DNA of 64,000 bases from Pterobdella sp. o SKG-2022 (Eukaryota > Annelida > Clitellata > Hirudinida > Piscicolidae). Under the pieces are notes generated by a model, which worked only from the letters and a program-made list of their open reading frames with translations, searched no databases and was not told where the DNA came from. Made by a program: the position numbers and the translations under genes. Where the stretch lies: positions 29,753,875-29,817,874 of the forward strand of contig OZ038320.1 of the NCBI GenBank assembly GCA_964035795.1. Reading direction: 5' to 3'. Positions 33,386-48,300 of the stretch are shown piece by piece. Position 1 is the first letter of the stretch, and every line of letters begins with the position of its first letter.

Positions 33386-36300
33386 TTATGGAGAAGAACT
33401 GGTATGAAGGAAGATCTCGTTAGATGCAGGTAGTGTTAATTTCCGTGGAGAAAGAAGTGCCTGCTGGCCGTAATCTTGGGTGATTGAAGAATGATAAGAA
33501 TTTGGGAGCATTTTTCGAAAGTTTTTTTTGGTGTAATATCATATTTTAGAAGTATTTCTTAACGTACAGGTGCTCAGATAATAGATTTTAAAATACTTCA
33601 AAACATGATGGAATAAATGCATTTTTATTGTATGAAAACAAACAGTAAGCTTTAAATAAACTAAAGGATGTGCAAAGCTTTTTGTGAGCTTACCCCACGT
33701 ATCATGTACAGTGGGTTTTTAAAAACTCGGTTGTCAAAAATCCGGCTATTCGAACAAAAATTTTAATGAAATTCAGTGTTTGTTGTTATAATATTAGTTT
33801 ATTATGGCTATTCAACTTTTTTACTTATATATTGGCTGATATTTCTATTCATATTCTAATATATTTAAAAGTCAAAACAAGGTAAAATTAATCGTTTAAA
33901 ACCATAGACCTTACCATGAATACAACTAGCCTTCCTAGCAATTGATGAAGGACTTTTCTTTTTCGACAAAAGACTCATGAAGTCTGTACGGTTGACAATG
34001 AAGCAAATATAAACCAATTTGAATAAAAATTTCACGTTTTTGAAGAAAAACAGAGGTTTAGGAAGAACTAGGCAAGTATTTTATTTATCTTTTTTTAAAA
34101 ATATGTCTTTTTTCAAAACTCCAAAAGAAGGCAGGCTTTAGAACGTTTGGGAATTATAATTTTAAAAAGACCAGTCTTATGATACTAGTATTTCAGAATG
34201 AAATTGAATTTATCAAAAACTACAATTGTCTAGAAAAATAATTTTGTATCATTCTGAAACTTCAAAAATAACCAATATATAAAATTATATGTTTATTTAA
34301 ATATATCAAAACAAGAAAATACCTATAGATGACAATCTTCTTTCTGGTTTAGTATTCAATGTCAGTCTATTCCCATTCATGTCATCATTTTTTTGTTTAT
34401 CTTCTAGCGCATTTTCATCATAAATGTCCAAATTTGGTGATTTTTTCTTTGAAATCGGAGTTAGAAATCTCGAGGCTATTAAGCTTTTGTCTCTGTCAAT
34501 TTCGACTACTTCACTGCCATCATCAGAGTTGTTGATTGTAAGGAAAAGAGTCTGTTCATCTTTGTTGTGGCTTTCTTATGGGATAAAAAGACTTATTCAA
34601 TTTAGCCGATAAATTTTTTTGACATTAAGAAGAGAAAAAAGGTGTTTTAGTTAAGAACGTTATATTAAAAATTTTAAAATTTCTTTCATACTAAAAAATT
34701 GAGAGAGTACTTACTTTTGTCACAAGTGTTTCTAGCCTCAGATGTCTCCTGGCTTTCCACCTTCTTCATACTTCCACTGTTTATTCTGGGAATTTTTTTT
34801 CCTCCAGTTTCTATAGTAGTAGTCATTGGAGATCTGTTCATCATACCACCAAGGTAGGATCTACGGTGGGCTGCACTTTTGCTCTGTACCTTTGGTCTTA
34901 CAGCTTCTACCGGTAATACACGTCTTCGTTTTTTTGGTAATTTAGCTCTTGCCTGAGTGTGGGAATAAAAGAGAGCAAAGTTTGAAACGATAACTGGAAC
35001 AGGCAGAGCAATTGTGAGCACACCAGTTAAAGCGCACAGTGATCCTACAAACATTCCTAGGTATGTCTTTGGAGTCATATCTCCATAGCCGACAGTGGTC
35101 ATAGTGACAATAGCCCACCATAGTCCCACGGGGATGGAGTTGAAGCTATTGTTGGGATTGTGTTGGATTCTTTCAGCATAATATACCAATGAAGCAAAAA
35201 CTACTATGCCGATAATGAGAAAAAATATGAGAAGCATCAATTCATGAGCAGACGCTTTGAAAGTATGGATAAGAATTTTGAGTCCTGGGGAGTGACGGGT
35301 AAGTTTAAACAACCTTGTTATTCTAATTATGCTGAAAAACTCTAAAAAGTCATTTTCTTTTTTAAGCCTGGTAAGAATTGTGTCTAGATAAAAAGAAAGG
35401 GTAGCAACAAAGTCAATGATGTTAACAGGGGATCGAATAAAGACCAGCTTGACAGGGCTCACGATGAACCGTATTATCAACTCAAACGAAAACCAAGCGT
35501 TACAAACGCATTCAATGAAGAAGAATGCATCGTGAGGCTCGGTTATTTTCTTATCCAGTAACACAGATTCTCTATAATCACCATTGTACTCGTCATTGAG
35601 GGTTTGTTTGCGAGGTTGGTACATACCTCTATAGCTTTGTTGTTTCGATGATTTTGAAAATTTACCTTTTTGATAATCATTGGAATCATAAACTAAGTTT
35701 TGAAGCTGCTGTTGATAACGATTTGAACTTTTGGTTTGTGAAAAGTTATAAAAGGCAAAAGAGACGTTATGCATCACTGGGACTCTGAGGCTAGGGTGAG
35801 TCTTGAGACAGAAGGTGAGTATCGAAGCGATAATGAAGAAGACAGATGTAATAGCAATAACCTGCAGAGAAAAATTTCAGTTTCAAATAACTCTTTAAAA
35901 CACTATTTTACAATAAAATACAGACAAAAGCTTAAAAGCCCGAAAATCATGCAAAATGGAATGTTTTGGAGTTTAAGATATTAAAAAAAAATAAAAGTAT
36001 ATAATTTTTTCAATAAGCTCTATTAAATAATAAATTAATCTTAATTGAAGTTTTTAGTGCAGAAATTGACACTGTGAAAACATATTTCTCACAAGTTTCT
36101 CCACAAACACACCATTACGAAGTTTTATTCTAATTGAATTTTTGTTGCAGTACAGCGCAGAAGGTTCAATCTCTTTCAACAAGACTAAATTACGGAGCCT
36201 AAAATCAATAATGAAGTGTTTAGCACATAAGTTAGCATCAAAGTCTGCGACGATGAGAAGTTTATTGAATTGATTAGAAATGATTGAGAGTTTAGAATTT

Positions 36301-39300
36301 TTGAGTTTGTATATATGTTTTAACAATTAAGGCCAGAGTGGCATTGGAGTTTTGAAACTCCATTGTGTCAAATGAATATTTTAAATTAAAAACACCAAAG
36401 TTTTCCTTGGTCGCTGAAGTAACTCGAACAAAAAAGTTAAACAAAATTCAAATGAAAAAGATAGTCAGTTTTTGAAAATTTACTTCAATTATTTTCAAAA
36501 TATTTTCAAAACACTTCAGTTTTCTTTTAAATGTTTTTATGCTCCATAAGCTTAATCTATTTCGTGTGAAATTTTCAAAAATTGAAAAAAAAATTCATTT
36601 TTTAGAAAATTTCGATGTTTAATTCAATTTAGTTTAATTATTTATTTATGTTGAATAAGCATGATGATGCTCTGTGTAACCAAACTATTGCGCAACCCTG
36701 TTTGGGCGATCCCGTAGTCAACATGATGACGCGGTAAACCTGAAACAACAATATGCGAAACAAATATGAAGGTTTCACTTATCTAGACTCATTAAGCTTT
36801 TTGTAAACAAATCTTACATTATCAAAACAGCACAGAATTATATTGTATTTGAGAAAATTTATTAAGTTTTATTTTTTTTTGTATTTAAATGAACAAAAAG
36901 CTTTTGAAAGGTAGTTTTGAAGTTAATGAAGAGTAGTTGATAATGTTCGTTTTACTAGGGTACACTTTCGATAGAACTACATCATTGCATGATTTACTAG
37001 AGAATTTTTATCTTTTCTCAAATTTTTTTTATAAAAAAAAAGTTTCAATTTCAAAAATTAAATTTGATTAGAAATAAATTGAACACAGTTAAAATAAAAG
37101 TGAAACTTTTTGTTTTTTTTTCAAATAATAGAAAATCCTTTTTACGTGGATATTTTACAATGGCACTATTATCTATGAGCCATTATGAGACCATTACGAC
37201 GAGATATAAAGATGAGATACATTACATCTAGTAATGAAAACAAATTGTAGAGCCTTTAATTGTGATTTATCTACAATCTATAACCTGTAGTATTAATAAG
37301 TTTATATTTGCTAAGTAAAAACATTACTATGGATATTAGTTTGTTCTCCTACTTTCCATTTTAAATTTTTAGAAAAGTATTGAAAGAGGCACTAAAACTA
37401 ATAATGATTTATCTAGCAATTTCTTAATAGTTAAGAAAACAGTAGTTTTTGAAAAGTTTTTTAGTATCAGTTTTCAAAATACAAGATTATCTCAGTACTA
37501 AAACTAGCATTGTTTTTGTGATAATATATCTGAAAGAGCTCTTAAAAATATACTCCTTATCTTTTTTCATATGAAAGTCATACTTACCTTTTTATTCACA
37601 TGATAGAAAACAAATAATTAATTGGCTGTGATATATGATATCTCAAATGACTGAGTTTATTTCCTCTATACGGATTTTTAAATTCTCGTTTAGTCCTATA
37701 ACTATGACATTCATAAAAAACCTATGTTACATACTGGCACAAGTACTTTGAATGAATATCATATCATTTATATGCTTGGCACCGACTATTTACCTGTCTT
37801 AATTTATCAGAGCTTATCACAGTTGGACGATATATAAATACAAAATCTCTGAAACAATAGTTGAACTATAAGTTTGTGAACATTAAAAATGATTGGATAT
37901 TTTGTTTTTAGTTTTTTTGTAGTTGCATCATTAGGTTCTGAATGCAACCGAATCTGCCCACTAAATTATGACCCAATCTGCGCAAATGATGGACTGACGT
38001 ACGATAACTTATGCCAACTTGAAGTGGCGAACTGTTTGTCTAGGAGCCATATTAGAGTACTGAAACGTGGAGAATGTGATGAAACTCCCAAAATAAAAAA
38101 CGGAAAAGAGTGCCCAAGGATTTGCCAACGTAATTACGACCCCGTGTGTGGAACTGACGGTAAAACATACCCTAATCTTTGTGAGATGAAGAGTGCAGCT
38201 TGCGTGTTGAAATCACCGATTGAGGTAGCCAAATACGGGGAGTGCGAAAAAACAGAAACATCAGAAGATTCCGACTGTGAAAGCATTTGCTTGATGATCA
38301 ATAAACCAGTGTGTGGATCAAACGGGAAAACCTATGCTAACGAATGCTTCCTCAAGACTGAGGCCTGTCTCACCAAATCTCATTTGTTTGTTGCCCATAA
38401 TGGAGAGTGCTAACATCGAGATTTCAAAAAACTTTTCATTTCTGGTTTAGTAATAAAATAAACATGTTAAACTTAATACATGAAACTTTCATCACTATTA
38501 ACTTTTGAGTTAATTGAGAGCAATCTTTTGGTATAATTTAAAAAATAATAAATCAAAGCTTTAATATAAAGCAAACTTTTTGAACACATTTTGAAGCTTT
38601 GTTCTGAATGGAAAATTCTTTTTTGAATAAACTTTTGATTAATTGATTGTCTGAATGAAACTGTTTTTTAAAACATTCTGAGTTTTCCCAAATCAATAAA
38701 AGCTGATGTAGACTCAAAAATGAACTTTTGAATAAAAATGTATTTATAAATTGCATGTGAACTTGAAGTACTTTTGTTGTTAACAATCAATTTTCAGATA
38801 TTTTAAAATTCTTATTTTTTCAAAGATTTATGCTTTTGGAGATTTTACGCATACTACGCTAAATTTTTTATTAAAAATAAAAGTTCATTTTTTTTTACAT
38901 AAAAGCAAATGATCAACTAAATGCAAAAGCAAATTAACAAGGTTGAAAGCTTTAAACAACCAAATTGGAAACATTTTTAACAAATAAAAACTAATTAGGG
39001 ATAAGGCCTCTCTGTAAACCACCTAAATACAATCTACGAGGCCTCAGGTTTCCATTGCGGTGATGGCTTATGCTACACATCCCTTTCATGTTGTGTATCT
39101 AAAAGATTAAGCTAAACTATGCAATTAGAGCAACAAAAATCTTAGAACCTGTTTTGTTCTTTCTTCATAATAACACTTTTGGACTCGAATATTTTGCTAT
39201 TTTATTCAAGCACAGTTTTCAAAAAGTTTTCGAGACGATTTATGCAGAGATTTTAGAGATAGTAGATTTCCCAAGCAAAAGACAGTCGCTATTCTTTTGC

Positions 39301-42300
39301 TTTAAATATTGCTACAATCTTTTATGTGCTTTAAGATTTTTGAAAAAAAGATACTTTTTTCGTTTAAAAATATAAATGTAAATTTTTTTCTAGAGGTACT
39401 TAGAAAAGGATTTAAAATGTAGCTCTTATCAAAAAACCTTTCCAATTCATGGTATTTTATACATTAAATTATATATATAGTCCAAAATTTAATTGAATAT
39501 ATAGTGATAGTTTAAAATGAACTGAAACTCGAACTTTGCTAAAATAACCCTCCCCATCTCGAGATATTTTAAAAGAATTAATCTCGCCTTTCTATTTCAT
39601 CTCTTGTCGCTGAATGTCTGACTCTAAACTATATTATATTTAGAACACATATTTATTAATCGCATCGTTAAACAGCATTCCAATAACAACAAATCACAGA
39701 GCTGTATGATTCAAACAGCTCCAACAGCTACGTTCACATGGCATGGAACAAAACCGAATGATCTCAACCATCTAATCTTCAAACATATTTCATTTTTTTT
39801 GGCATTATACAAACAATATTATTATTTTTATTATTATATATAATATTATGATGATTTTTATTATCATAGTTATATTTTTTAAACAAAACTTCAAAATCAC
39901 AACAAACACCAACTTTAGCGGAAGTAGATGAGTAGGGTTCTTCGAAGAGTGCCCAGATTTTTGGCTTGACTCTCTGCCAGCATGAAAGCGTATTGTTTTT
40001 GTAATCTTCTTCCAGGCCAAATTTTCGCATGACATCTTCTAACGTGGGTTTATCTGTGTCAAGATCTAGCCTGTCCAATGTTTGCAGGGTTTCCTGCGTG
40101 TCTCTGTGTGTGGTGTATGTCATCCAACAACACGGCTCCACCTGTGTATTTATGTGCTATTTTTAGCTGAGATGGAGATTGTGTTTGTTATGATTTAGCT
40201 GAAATAGAAGCTTCGTTTTAGTTAAAGAAGGGTGAATGTGTAAGAGGTCATAAGTGTGTGTGTTTTAACAAAAAGGGGTCGGCATGTTGTGGAGCATCAT
40301 TATTTAGGAGGTTTAGGTGGGGAAATATGGATGCGGTTGCTTTGAAATCTTTTAGTTCAAAAAAAAAGAATTTTTTTTAATTGGAATTATGTTATAAACC
40401 TAAATTTTACTAATTTTGAAAAACTATTTATTTGATTATATTCAAATTTAATGAAATAATTATTTTTCCAATATTTGCGGGCTTTATGATTTTGATTTCA
40501 TACTTGAAATAATGTTTTCACTGCTCTTCAGTTCACATTTAATTAGTTACTTATTATATCCTCAGTTTTCAGCTTATATTTCCACCATTGTAAATGTTGC
40601 TTAGGAGCATTCGTTTGAGGTCCTCACTATTGCGAGATTATTTTACGAAAATCTCCCTAATAAAGCTCGCAAAACCATAGTGCTTTTCATTGGTTTGTCG
40701 TTTGAAATCATAATGGTAAAGGTCCCGTGTGATTTTGTTGAGGTCGCTTTTTTGGTGAAAATATATTTTTTTTTGCTTTTTTGATTTAAGCGTCTACAAT
40801 AAAATTTTTCATTTTTGAGAAAAGGATCATCATAGAAAAGTTGTTATGGATTTAATAGTTTTGAACTTAAAATAAGAGATTTTAATGCATCTATTTTTAT
40901 AGTAAACTTTAACTTTAAGAAATTCAAATCAAAGAATTTAATCCTTTCCATACAGAATGAACTTATGGAAAATAATCTTTTTATGTTTTCTTAACGATTT
41001 TTTTGTATTTATTTTCAAAAAATAAATGATTTTTATCAAATTAATGTTTAAAAATAATATAACATTCAGTTACGAAAAAATTCAAATTTTATTTTCTTCA
41101 AAGCATCATTATAACTTAACGATAATATAAAATCTTTGGATTTTCTTCGGATTTTCTTGCATTTCAATACAGAAAATCAATCAATCGGGTTTTAGTTGGA
41201 AATCATGTAAGTAAACTTATAAATATAAAAAGAAATGTACAATTGTATCCCTCAAAAAACAATGCAAGTTTACTATTGGTTATTTCAAAGAAACTATGAA
41301 TTTCTAGGCTTCATCATTATTTTGAAACTGAATTTCATCAAAACTAATCGGATTTTCGAAAGTTTATTTAAAATATGTTTCATTTTCAATAGAAAAAAAT
41401 TGCTTAAAATGGATATATCCTTTTACAGAAACGCTGAATAAGGTTTTAAAATTGAGTTCTACTAAAGTCTTTCATTCTTAAAAATTCATCTTTGTCATAT
41501 TTTCAGCTTTTATTTTTTTATGGAAAGCTAAGAATGTTTTCAAAGCTCCTAACATAAGGGTATATAAGCTCACGGGCATTTCATGTCTTAGTGATGCTAT
41601 TTTTTATGTTATTTATTTAATAAAATTGTTTGATTTAAATGGTATTCTTGATATTTTATTTATATCAACACAAAGGTTTAAGATGCAAAAAAATTGCAAA
41701 GATTTTCTTAAATTTATTCTCTATTATCGAGTAAATAATTATTGGTTTGTATATTAATATTTGTATGATTAGGTCGAACTTAACAAAAATTATCTTGTTA
41801 GAAAAACAGTGGAATAGCCTGAAAAACTTGGTCAAAACGCGGGGCTTTATTGAAACAAACTTTCATGAAAAAAATTTACATTCTAATTAAGTAAGCTTAG
41901 TTTTTTAAAAAAATATTTTTTATGCTTTAGTTTGTTTCATGGAAAACAATTGTGTCTGTTTTAAGAACTGTGATTCTGATCAATAGTGTGTAATAAAAAT
42001 ATTACTAAGGTTTGGGTATTCAGTTGTTTAAAACTTTCATAATTGACTCAAAAGCGGCAAGTATTCATAACAAACTTGCAACTTAATTACTTATTTGAAT
42101 TATTTAAATCTTACATTTAACATGTAGATATACAAAGCTATCAAATGATATATTTGAAAATGATGGGGAGTTGAAACGTGAAGAGCTTAGTTGTGAACCG
42201 TTTATTCTCAAACTTGAAGCTAATGTTACCAATGGTTATTCTTTATGGTCTTCATTGAGTCATCACACAAAACTGGAAATTTTTTATACTAAAAATAACT

Positions 42301-45300
42301 ATTTTCGCTAACGTTTTATAATAAGGCTAAACTTATCGAAAATTATAGCTTTTGATTTTCAATAAATGTATTAAAATCTCTCAATTGATGTTTTTTGTTA
42401 GCAACTCGTCTTCAAGTATTGCCATTGCTTTGCAAACTTTGTTTCTGGCTCGGAGGTGGCTTTTCAAACCCGCAGAGAACTTGCACACCTTCCCACAATT
42501 GCCACATATATAAAAAAATTCGGGATTCGGGATGGATGGATAAATGAGAGTATTAAAAATATGGACTTTTTCATGCCTTTTCATGCCACCTAAACTTCTA
42601 CAGGTTTTGCCACAGATGTTACAAATATTGCTATACGGCATTGGGTAAATAGGATTCTGACGAATAGTGTGCACTGAGCTGACTTTTTCATGCTTGGCCG
42701 AAGAAACACGACATAGATGGGACCCTAAATGACTCAGAAAACCCGCCCTGCTCAAACATGGTCACCCACAATGACCGCACGTCAGTTCTGTTACATGCTC
42801 GGTGATGTTTCCTTTCCAGAGATTGCGTTTAAGTCTAGCGAGTTTCCGTCTGCTTTCCTCAAAACGACCGGTTACTTCAAAACTTACTTTCCTCCAAGTT
42901 AACCTGTTTTGCGCTTGTGTTTTCCATGAAACGGAGTTTATGCCGCATTTTTTGAAGGTTTGTTTCAAGCAATCTTTGAATCGTTTTTTGGGTTTGTAAG
43001 CCAATCTTTTTTCATCGGTAAGTTGCTCATAAAATATTTGCTTTGGAATCCGTTCGTTGGGCAATCTTACTGTGTCCGCTCCACTTGAGCTGTTGCTTGG
43101 AGACTAGGACTTCGATGCTACCGATATTTGCCATCTCAAGTATTTCGGTGTCGCTGATGTGCTTCTGCCATTTTATGCCCAGAATCTTACGCAGACGCTG
43201 TTGGTGAAAACGGTCAAGTTGTTTCAGGTGCCTGGTATATGTGGTCCAAGTTTCACTAGCATAAAGAAGGACAGTTAGAACACACGCATTATAAACTTTA
43301 ACCTTCGTGCGTATAGAGATACCATGGCGACTCCAAAGACGCTTATGCAAGATGCCAAATGCGTGGCTGGCTTTGCTTATTCTTAAGCCCACCTCATCAT
43401 CAATAGAGTTACTGCAATTGAGAGTACTTTCAAGATATACAAACTTTGGAACGACTGCCAGCTTTTGTCCGTAGACATAGATTGATGGCTCAACATGTTT
43501 TTCCAGAAGTTGGTTGGTACATCAAAACAGTTTTCTTCAAACAGATAGTCAACCCCAACGCAGTGCACGCAGCTTCAAAAGAATCCATCAGATGCTGCAT
43601 TTCCATCTCGGTGTGAGTCAGCAAAGCACAGTCGTCTGCATAAAGCAATTCATGTATCACGCACATCATTGTTTTGGTTCTGGCAGTGAAGCGTTTAATG
43701 TTAAAAACTTACCAGTGGTTCGATAGTAAATGTAGACACCTTCGCTACTATCCTTGAAAGCTAATTGAAATACCATAGAAAAATAAAGCGCAAACAGTGT
43801 TGGAGCTAGTGTATCTCACTGCTTGACACCGTTTCCTACAGTGAAAGGTTCTGCAAGTTTGCCCCCGATATTCAGCGTTGTTTTCATGTCGTGGTGGAAA
43901 AGTTTTAAGATAGAAATCAACTTCTCTGGACAGCCTAACTTTCCAAGAATCAACCAAAGAGCTTCACGGTTTACTGTGTCAAAGGCCTTAGTGAGGTCAA
44001 TGGACACTTGAAAAAGATCTCTGCACTGTTCCAGACATTTTTCTTGCAGTTGTCTGATTGTGAATATCATATCAACTGTCCCTCGAACACTTCTAAACCC
44101 ACACTGGGATTCTGGCAAAACATTATCGGCAATGTGAAGGTTAATTCTTTTGAAAATAATGCGACTTCGAATTTTACCCACAACTGATAAAAGTGAGATT
44201 CCTCGGTAGTTGCTGCAACCGTTTTTAGGACCCTTTCCTTTATAAAGCACAACTAACAAAGAGTTTCTCCAATCCTCGGGAATAGTCTCAGTTCTCCAAG
44301 CTGTTTGTAATAGAGTAGTAAGACGCCCCATAAACACTGGACCAGCACAATGAAAGAATTCTGCGAGAAGGCCGTTCATATCAGGGGATTTGCCAGAGTT
44401 CAGTTTTTTAACTGCCTTTTCTACTTCCTGTGCTGTAATTTCTTCACCCAAAGCGTCTTCAACCGGTTTAGTTGGAATGGATTCAACTAGCTCTGAATTG
44501 AATTCTGAAGGTCTTTTTAGAAGATCGTCAAAATGTTCTTTCCATCTGTTTAGGATGCCGAGTGGGTCAAGAATGATATGCTTATTATCTTTGCTTCTCA
44601 AAGGCGTGATAGAGAAACTAGAAGGGCCATAAACCTCGCGCAATAGACTGTAAAATACTCTGGTGTTCTTAGTGTCAGCTGCTAATTGGATCTCATCAGC
44701 CCTCTTACTCCACCAAGTATTTTGCATCTTCCTTAATTTGCGCTGTATTTCGGTTTTGATGGAATTAAACCTGGATTTCGAACTTAACTCATGAGAACCG
44801 GTCACGCACTTGGACTTAGATTCTAGTAATGACTGTATTGTCACGTCGTTTTCATCAAACCAGTCTCGGTTTTTACGCTTTCTATAGCCCAGTATTCTCT
44901 CACAAGTGCTATATACAGAGACCTTAAAGTTTTCCCATGAATTTTCGCAGGATATATTCTCCATTTCCTTTACTAATTTTTCTTTAACATCAGCATTTTT
45001 TAGACCGGCTACATTGAGGCGTTTAGGTAATTTGGTTCCACAACTACGGTTCCTATGCTTAACCACAAAGTTCAACTTACCTCAAACAAGTCGGTGGTCA
45101 GTCCAATATTCAGCACCCCGCATAGCACGGAAGATTTGTACATCAGCTATGTCACGCCTTCTGACCAACAAAAAATCTATTAAGTGCCATTGTTTCGAGC
45201 CAGGGTGCATCCAGGTAGTTTTGAACTTGTCCTTCATTTGGAACATAGTGTTGGTTACCTGAAACCCCATTTCCGTGCAGAATTGTAGCAGCATTAAGCC

Positions 45301-48300
45301 GTTGCTATTAAGTTTTCCGACGCCATGTTTACCTAATACGTGCCAAGTTTCTGCATTTTTTCCGACTCTTGCACTAATATCACCCAGTATAACGACTTTA
45401 TCGGCCGGAGGGATCTTAGCAACAAGTTGCCTCAGGCCCTGAGAGAAAGCCATTTTTGTTTCTTCTGATGTGTGTAATGTTGGTGCATACAAGCTTACAA
45501 AAGTAACATACTGACCACGAGTCAAAGGAACTCTCATTGATAAAATTCGGTCATTTATACCGCAAGGCAGCTCTTCTAGATAAGAAAGAAGAGAAGTTTT
45601 AACTGCAAAAGCCACGCCAGATTCTTTTTTACTTCTATGCGGCTTACTTTTCCAGAAGAAAGTGTAACCTCCGTCTGAAACATTTCCTTCACCTGTCAGT
45701 CGGGTTTCAGATAATGCCACGATGTCTAAGCCATAGCGTTGAAGCTCCCTAGAGATTAAAGCAGTGCGTCTTTCAGGACGCTTACTCGATGCTGGCAAAT
45801 TTGAAAGCGTACAAACATTCCAACAGCCAATCAACATGTTTTTTATTCTTTTTTTCGCAGAAGCTGGATTACGACCGAGCCCAGGCTGCGATACCCTGGG
45901 ACATCTGCCGGGCCAGACAATGGAACTTACACAGTCTCCAGAGCCCTTATTGCCATTGATGCAATTATCATTTTGACTCATCATAAAGAAAAAAGTGTTC
46001 TTTAAGGCTACAGCCAGCCATACCACACGCTCACAAAGCAATGCCTGTGCCTGATGCTTTTTATAGTGAAGAAAGGCTTCGCACTCAACCAATCCCACTC
46101 ACTCCACACAGTTGTATTTGTTCAAAAAGAAAAACAAGTTAACATCATTGGATACAAAAGTGCCGCAGGTTTTATTTTGAAGTTGACTTCTTCTAGATAC
46201 ATGACCTGACAAGACCTAACGGGCGTATCTCTCCGGATTTATCTGTAGGAGTTTACTCCCTTAGCCTTTACCTTTACCTTGGCCTTCTACAAAGCATTAG
46301 NNNNNNNNNNNNNNNNNNNNNNNNNNNNNNNNNNNNNNNNNNNNNNNNNNNNNNNNNNNNNNNNNNNNNNNNNNNNNNNNNNNNNNNNNNNNNNNNNNNN
46401 NNNNNNNNNNNNNNNNNNNNNNNNNNNNNNNNNNNNNNNNNNNNNNNNNNNNNNNNNNNNNNNNNNNNNNNNNNNNNNNNNNNNNNNNNNNNNNNNNNNN
46501 ATACAGGTATATAAAACAAAATATAAATAAGAGTAGCATTACTAAAGTACAGTATAACATGAATATCAGAAAAATACAAAGAAATAATTTAATAGCATGA
46601 AACAATGGATAAGAGTATAATAGACAATATCGATAATAGTAAAATGATAATAAAGTCACTATTGAGATAAAAATTTAAAAAATAAAAAATCAATGAACGG
46701 GTGTTAACCTGAAAGAATAAATATTCTGCCACTAAGCGATATCAATAAGATTAAATGAGTTTAAAGGACGAATGTATATCCCCAGAGAGAATTTAATGTC
46801 ATTATACTATTATAAATATAATAATTGGTGAATGAACAAAGTGAATAATATACAACATATTTTACCTGCATTTGTATGAAAAACAATAGTCATTATGAGA
46901 AATGAGAAAGAAAATATTGCAGTCTGAACTAAAAATAACTAAACAATAAAATAAAACAATGAAAGGAATAAAATGACAAAATGAACTTTTTCAATTAAAC
47001 TCAATGGTGAGAAAATAGACAGTTTATTCTGGTAGGAGCATTGTATTGGAAGTTCCCTTGGGCACACTGAAGGTTTTGTTGTGGCCTCTATCAATGGTGT
47101 TTGTGTTGTTGTTTGGTGTAAAGTTATCAGAGGTTAGTTCAATAGTTCCTCTCCAGGTTTCAACTTGTTTTCTTTGTTACAACAAAGCCATTGCAATAGA
47201 GCATCTTTAAACTTTTCAGAAAGAATATCAAGTGTTATAACAACAAAAACTTGTGAGGCATGTGGGAATGTGGTAATTTAATCAAACTTCAACATGAATA
47301 ACAGAGTGGATATATGGTGCTTAAATGAAGTTCAAGAAATATTTTAAAATTTGTACTAAAGAACTGTAATTGAATATCTACACTAATGTTATGAAACGGG
47401 TTTTAAGTGGCCAGTAAATGGCCCAGACACAAACACAAGTTTATTGAATAATTATGGATCCAAGGAAACATTAAAAACACAAAGGTTACTTGGTACAGTA
47501 ATGATTGCAAACAATATAGTAAGTTAAGAGAGCTATTTATGAGATTAGATAAAATAGTACAGCCTAGTTTCAAAAATCCGGTTGCAAAGTTAGCTTGAGG
47601 CTTGTATATTCCGGTAAAACGAAAGTTACTCAAACTCTAATAACCTACGAAATTCATTATAACGATATTTAACCCAGAGAGTTTCAAGATTAAACCATGT
47701 ATAGTTGGATAAAACTTATTTGTAGTTACTTGTGTAAAAAAAGTAAACTTGTACAAAAGTTATCTTTAATAACTAGAGTTTTGAGATACGTTCATGAACT
47801 CGAAGGCCTATAAATTATATCTAATGTAATGGTCTTTTTATCAAGTCAAAGTGATAAAAAATAATTAATTGACCACAAAATTTGTTAAATTTTATTGAAA
47901 AGCATAAAGCTTTCAAATAAGAGAGAGTACGACGTACTTGAAAATGTAATCTGGTGTTTATCAAATAAGGAAACATTTGATGTTTTTGAATACGCTGTAC
48001 TGCAATAAAATCAACAAAATAAAATGCTGATTAAAAATGAATTTTTGTTTTGAATACCAAAAATAAGTTTTTTTCAGTTCTGAAATTATTTTTATATTAT
48101 GTTTAGTTTTTCATCCTTTCAGCGTCTTTCCTCTTCTATCAGAAACATCCGCAAGAGTAAAAAAACGCATTTATATAGCCGCACCCCTTGCCCTAGTTCT
48201 TCTGACCACGCAAGCGCCTCTGCAATTAACCTTCTTTAAAAAAAGTTTTGCCTTATAAATGAACTAAAACTCATAATAATTTAGAATATTCACGTGTTGA

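Noticed and set aside
34424..34612. Plus-strand ORF
   Set aside because: Antisense shadow of Shaw exon 6 (34323-34574), which joins its neighbours in phase.
35769..35984. Plus-strand ORF
   Set aside because: Antisense of the start of Shaw exon 5 and its acceptor.
36054..36326. Minus-strand ORF of 90 codons, briefly resembling a LINE endonuclease (VADFDANL)
   Set aside because: Only a few residues fit, with no flanking motifs and no open continuation.
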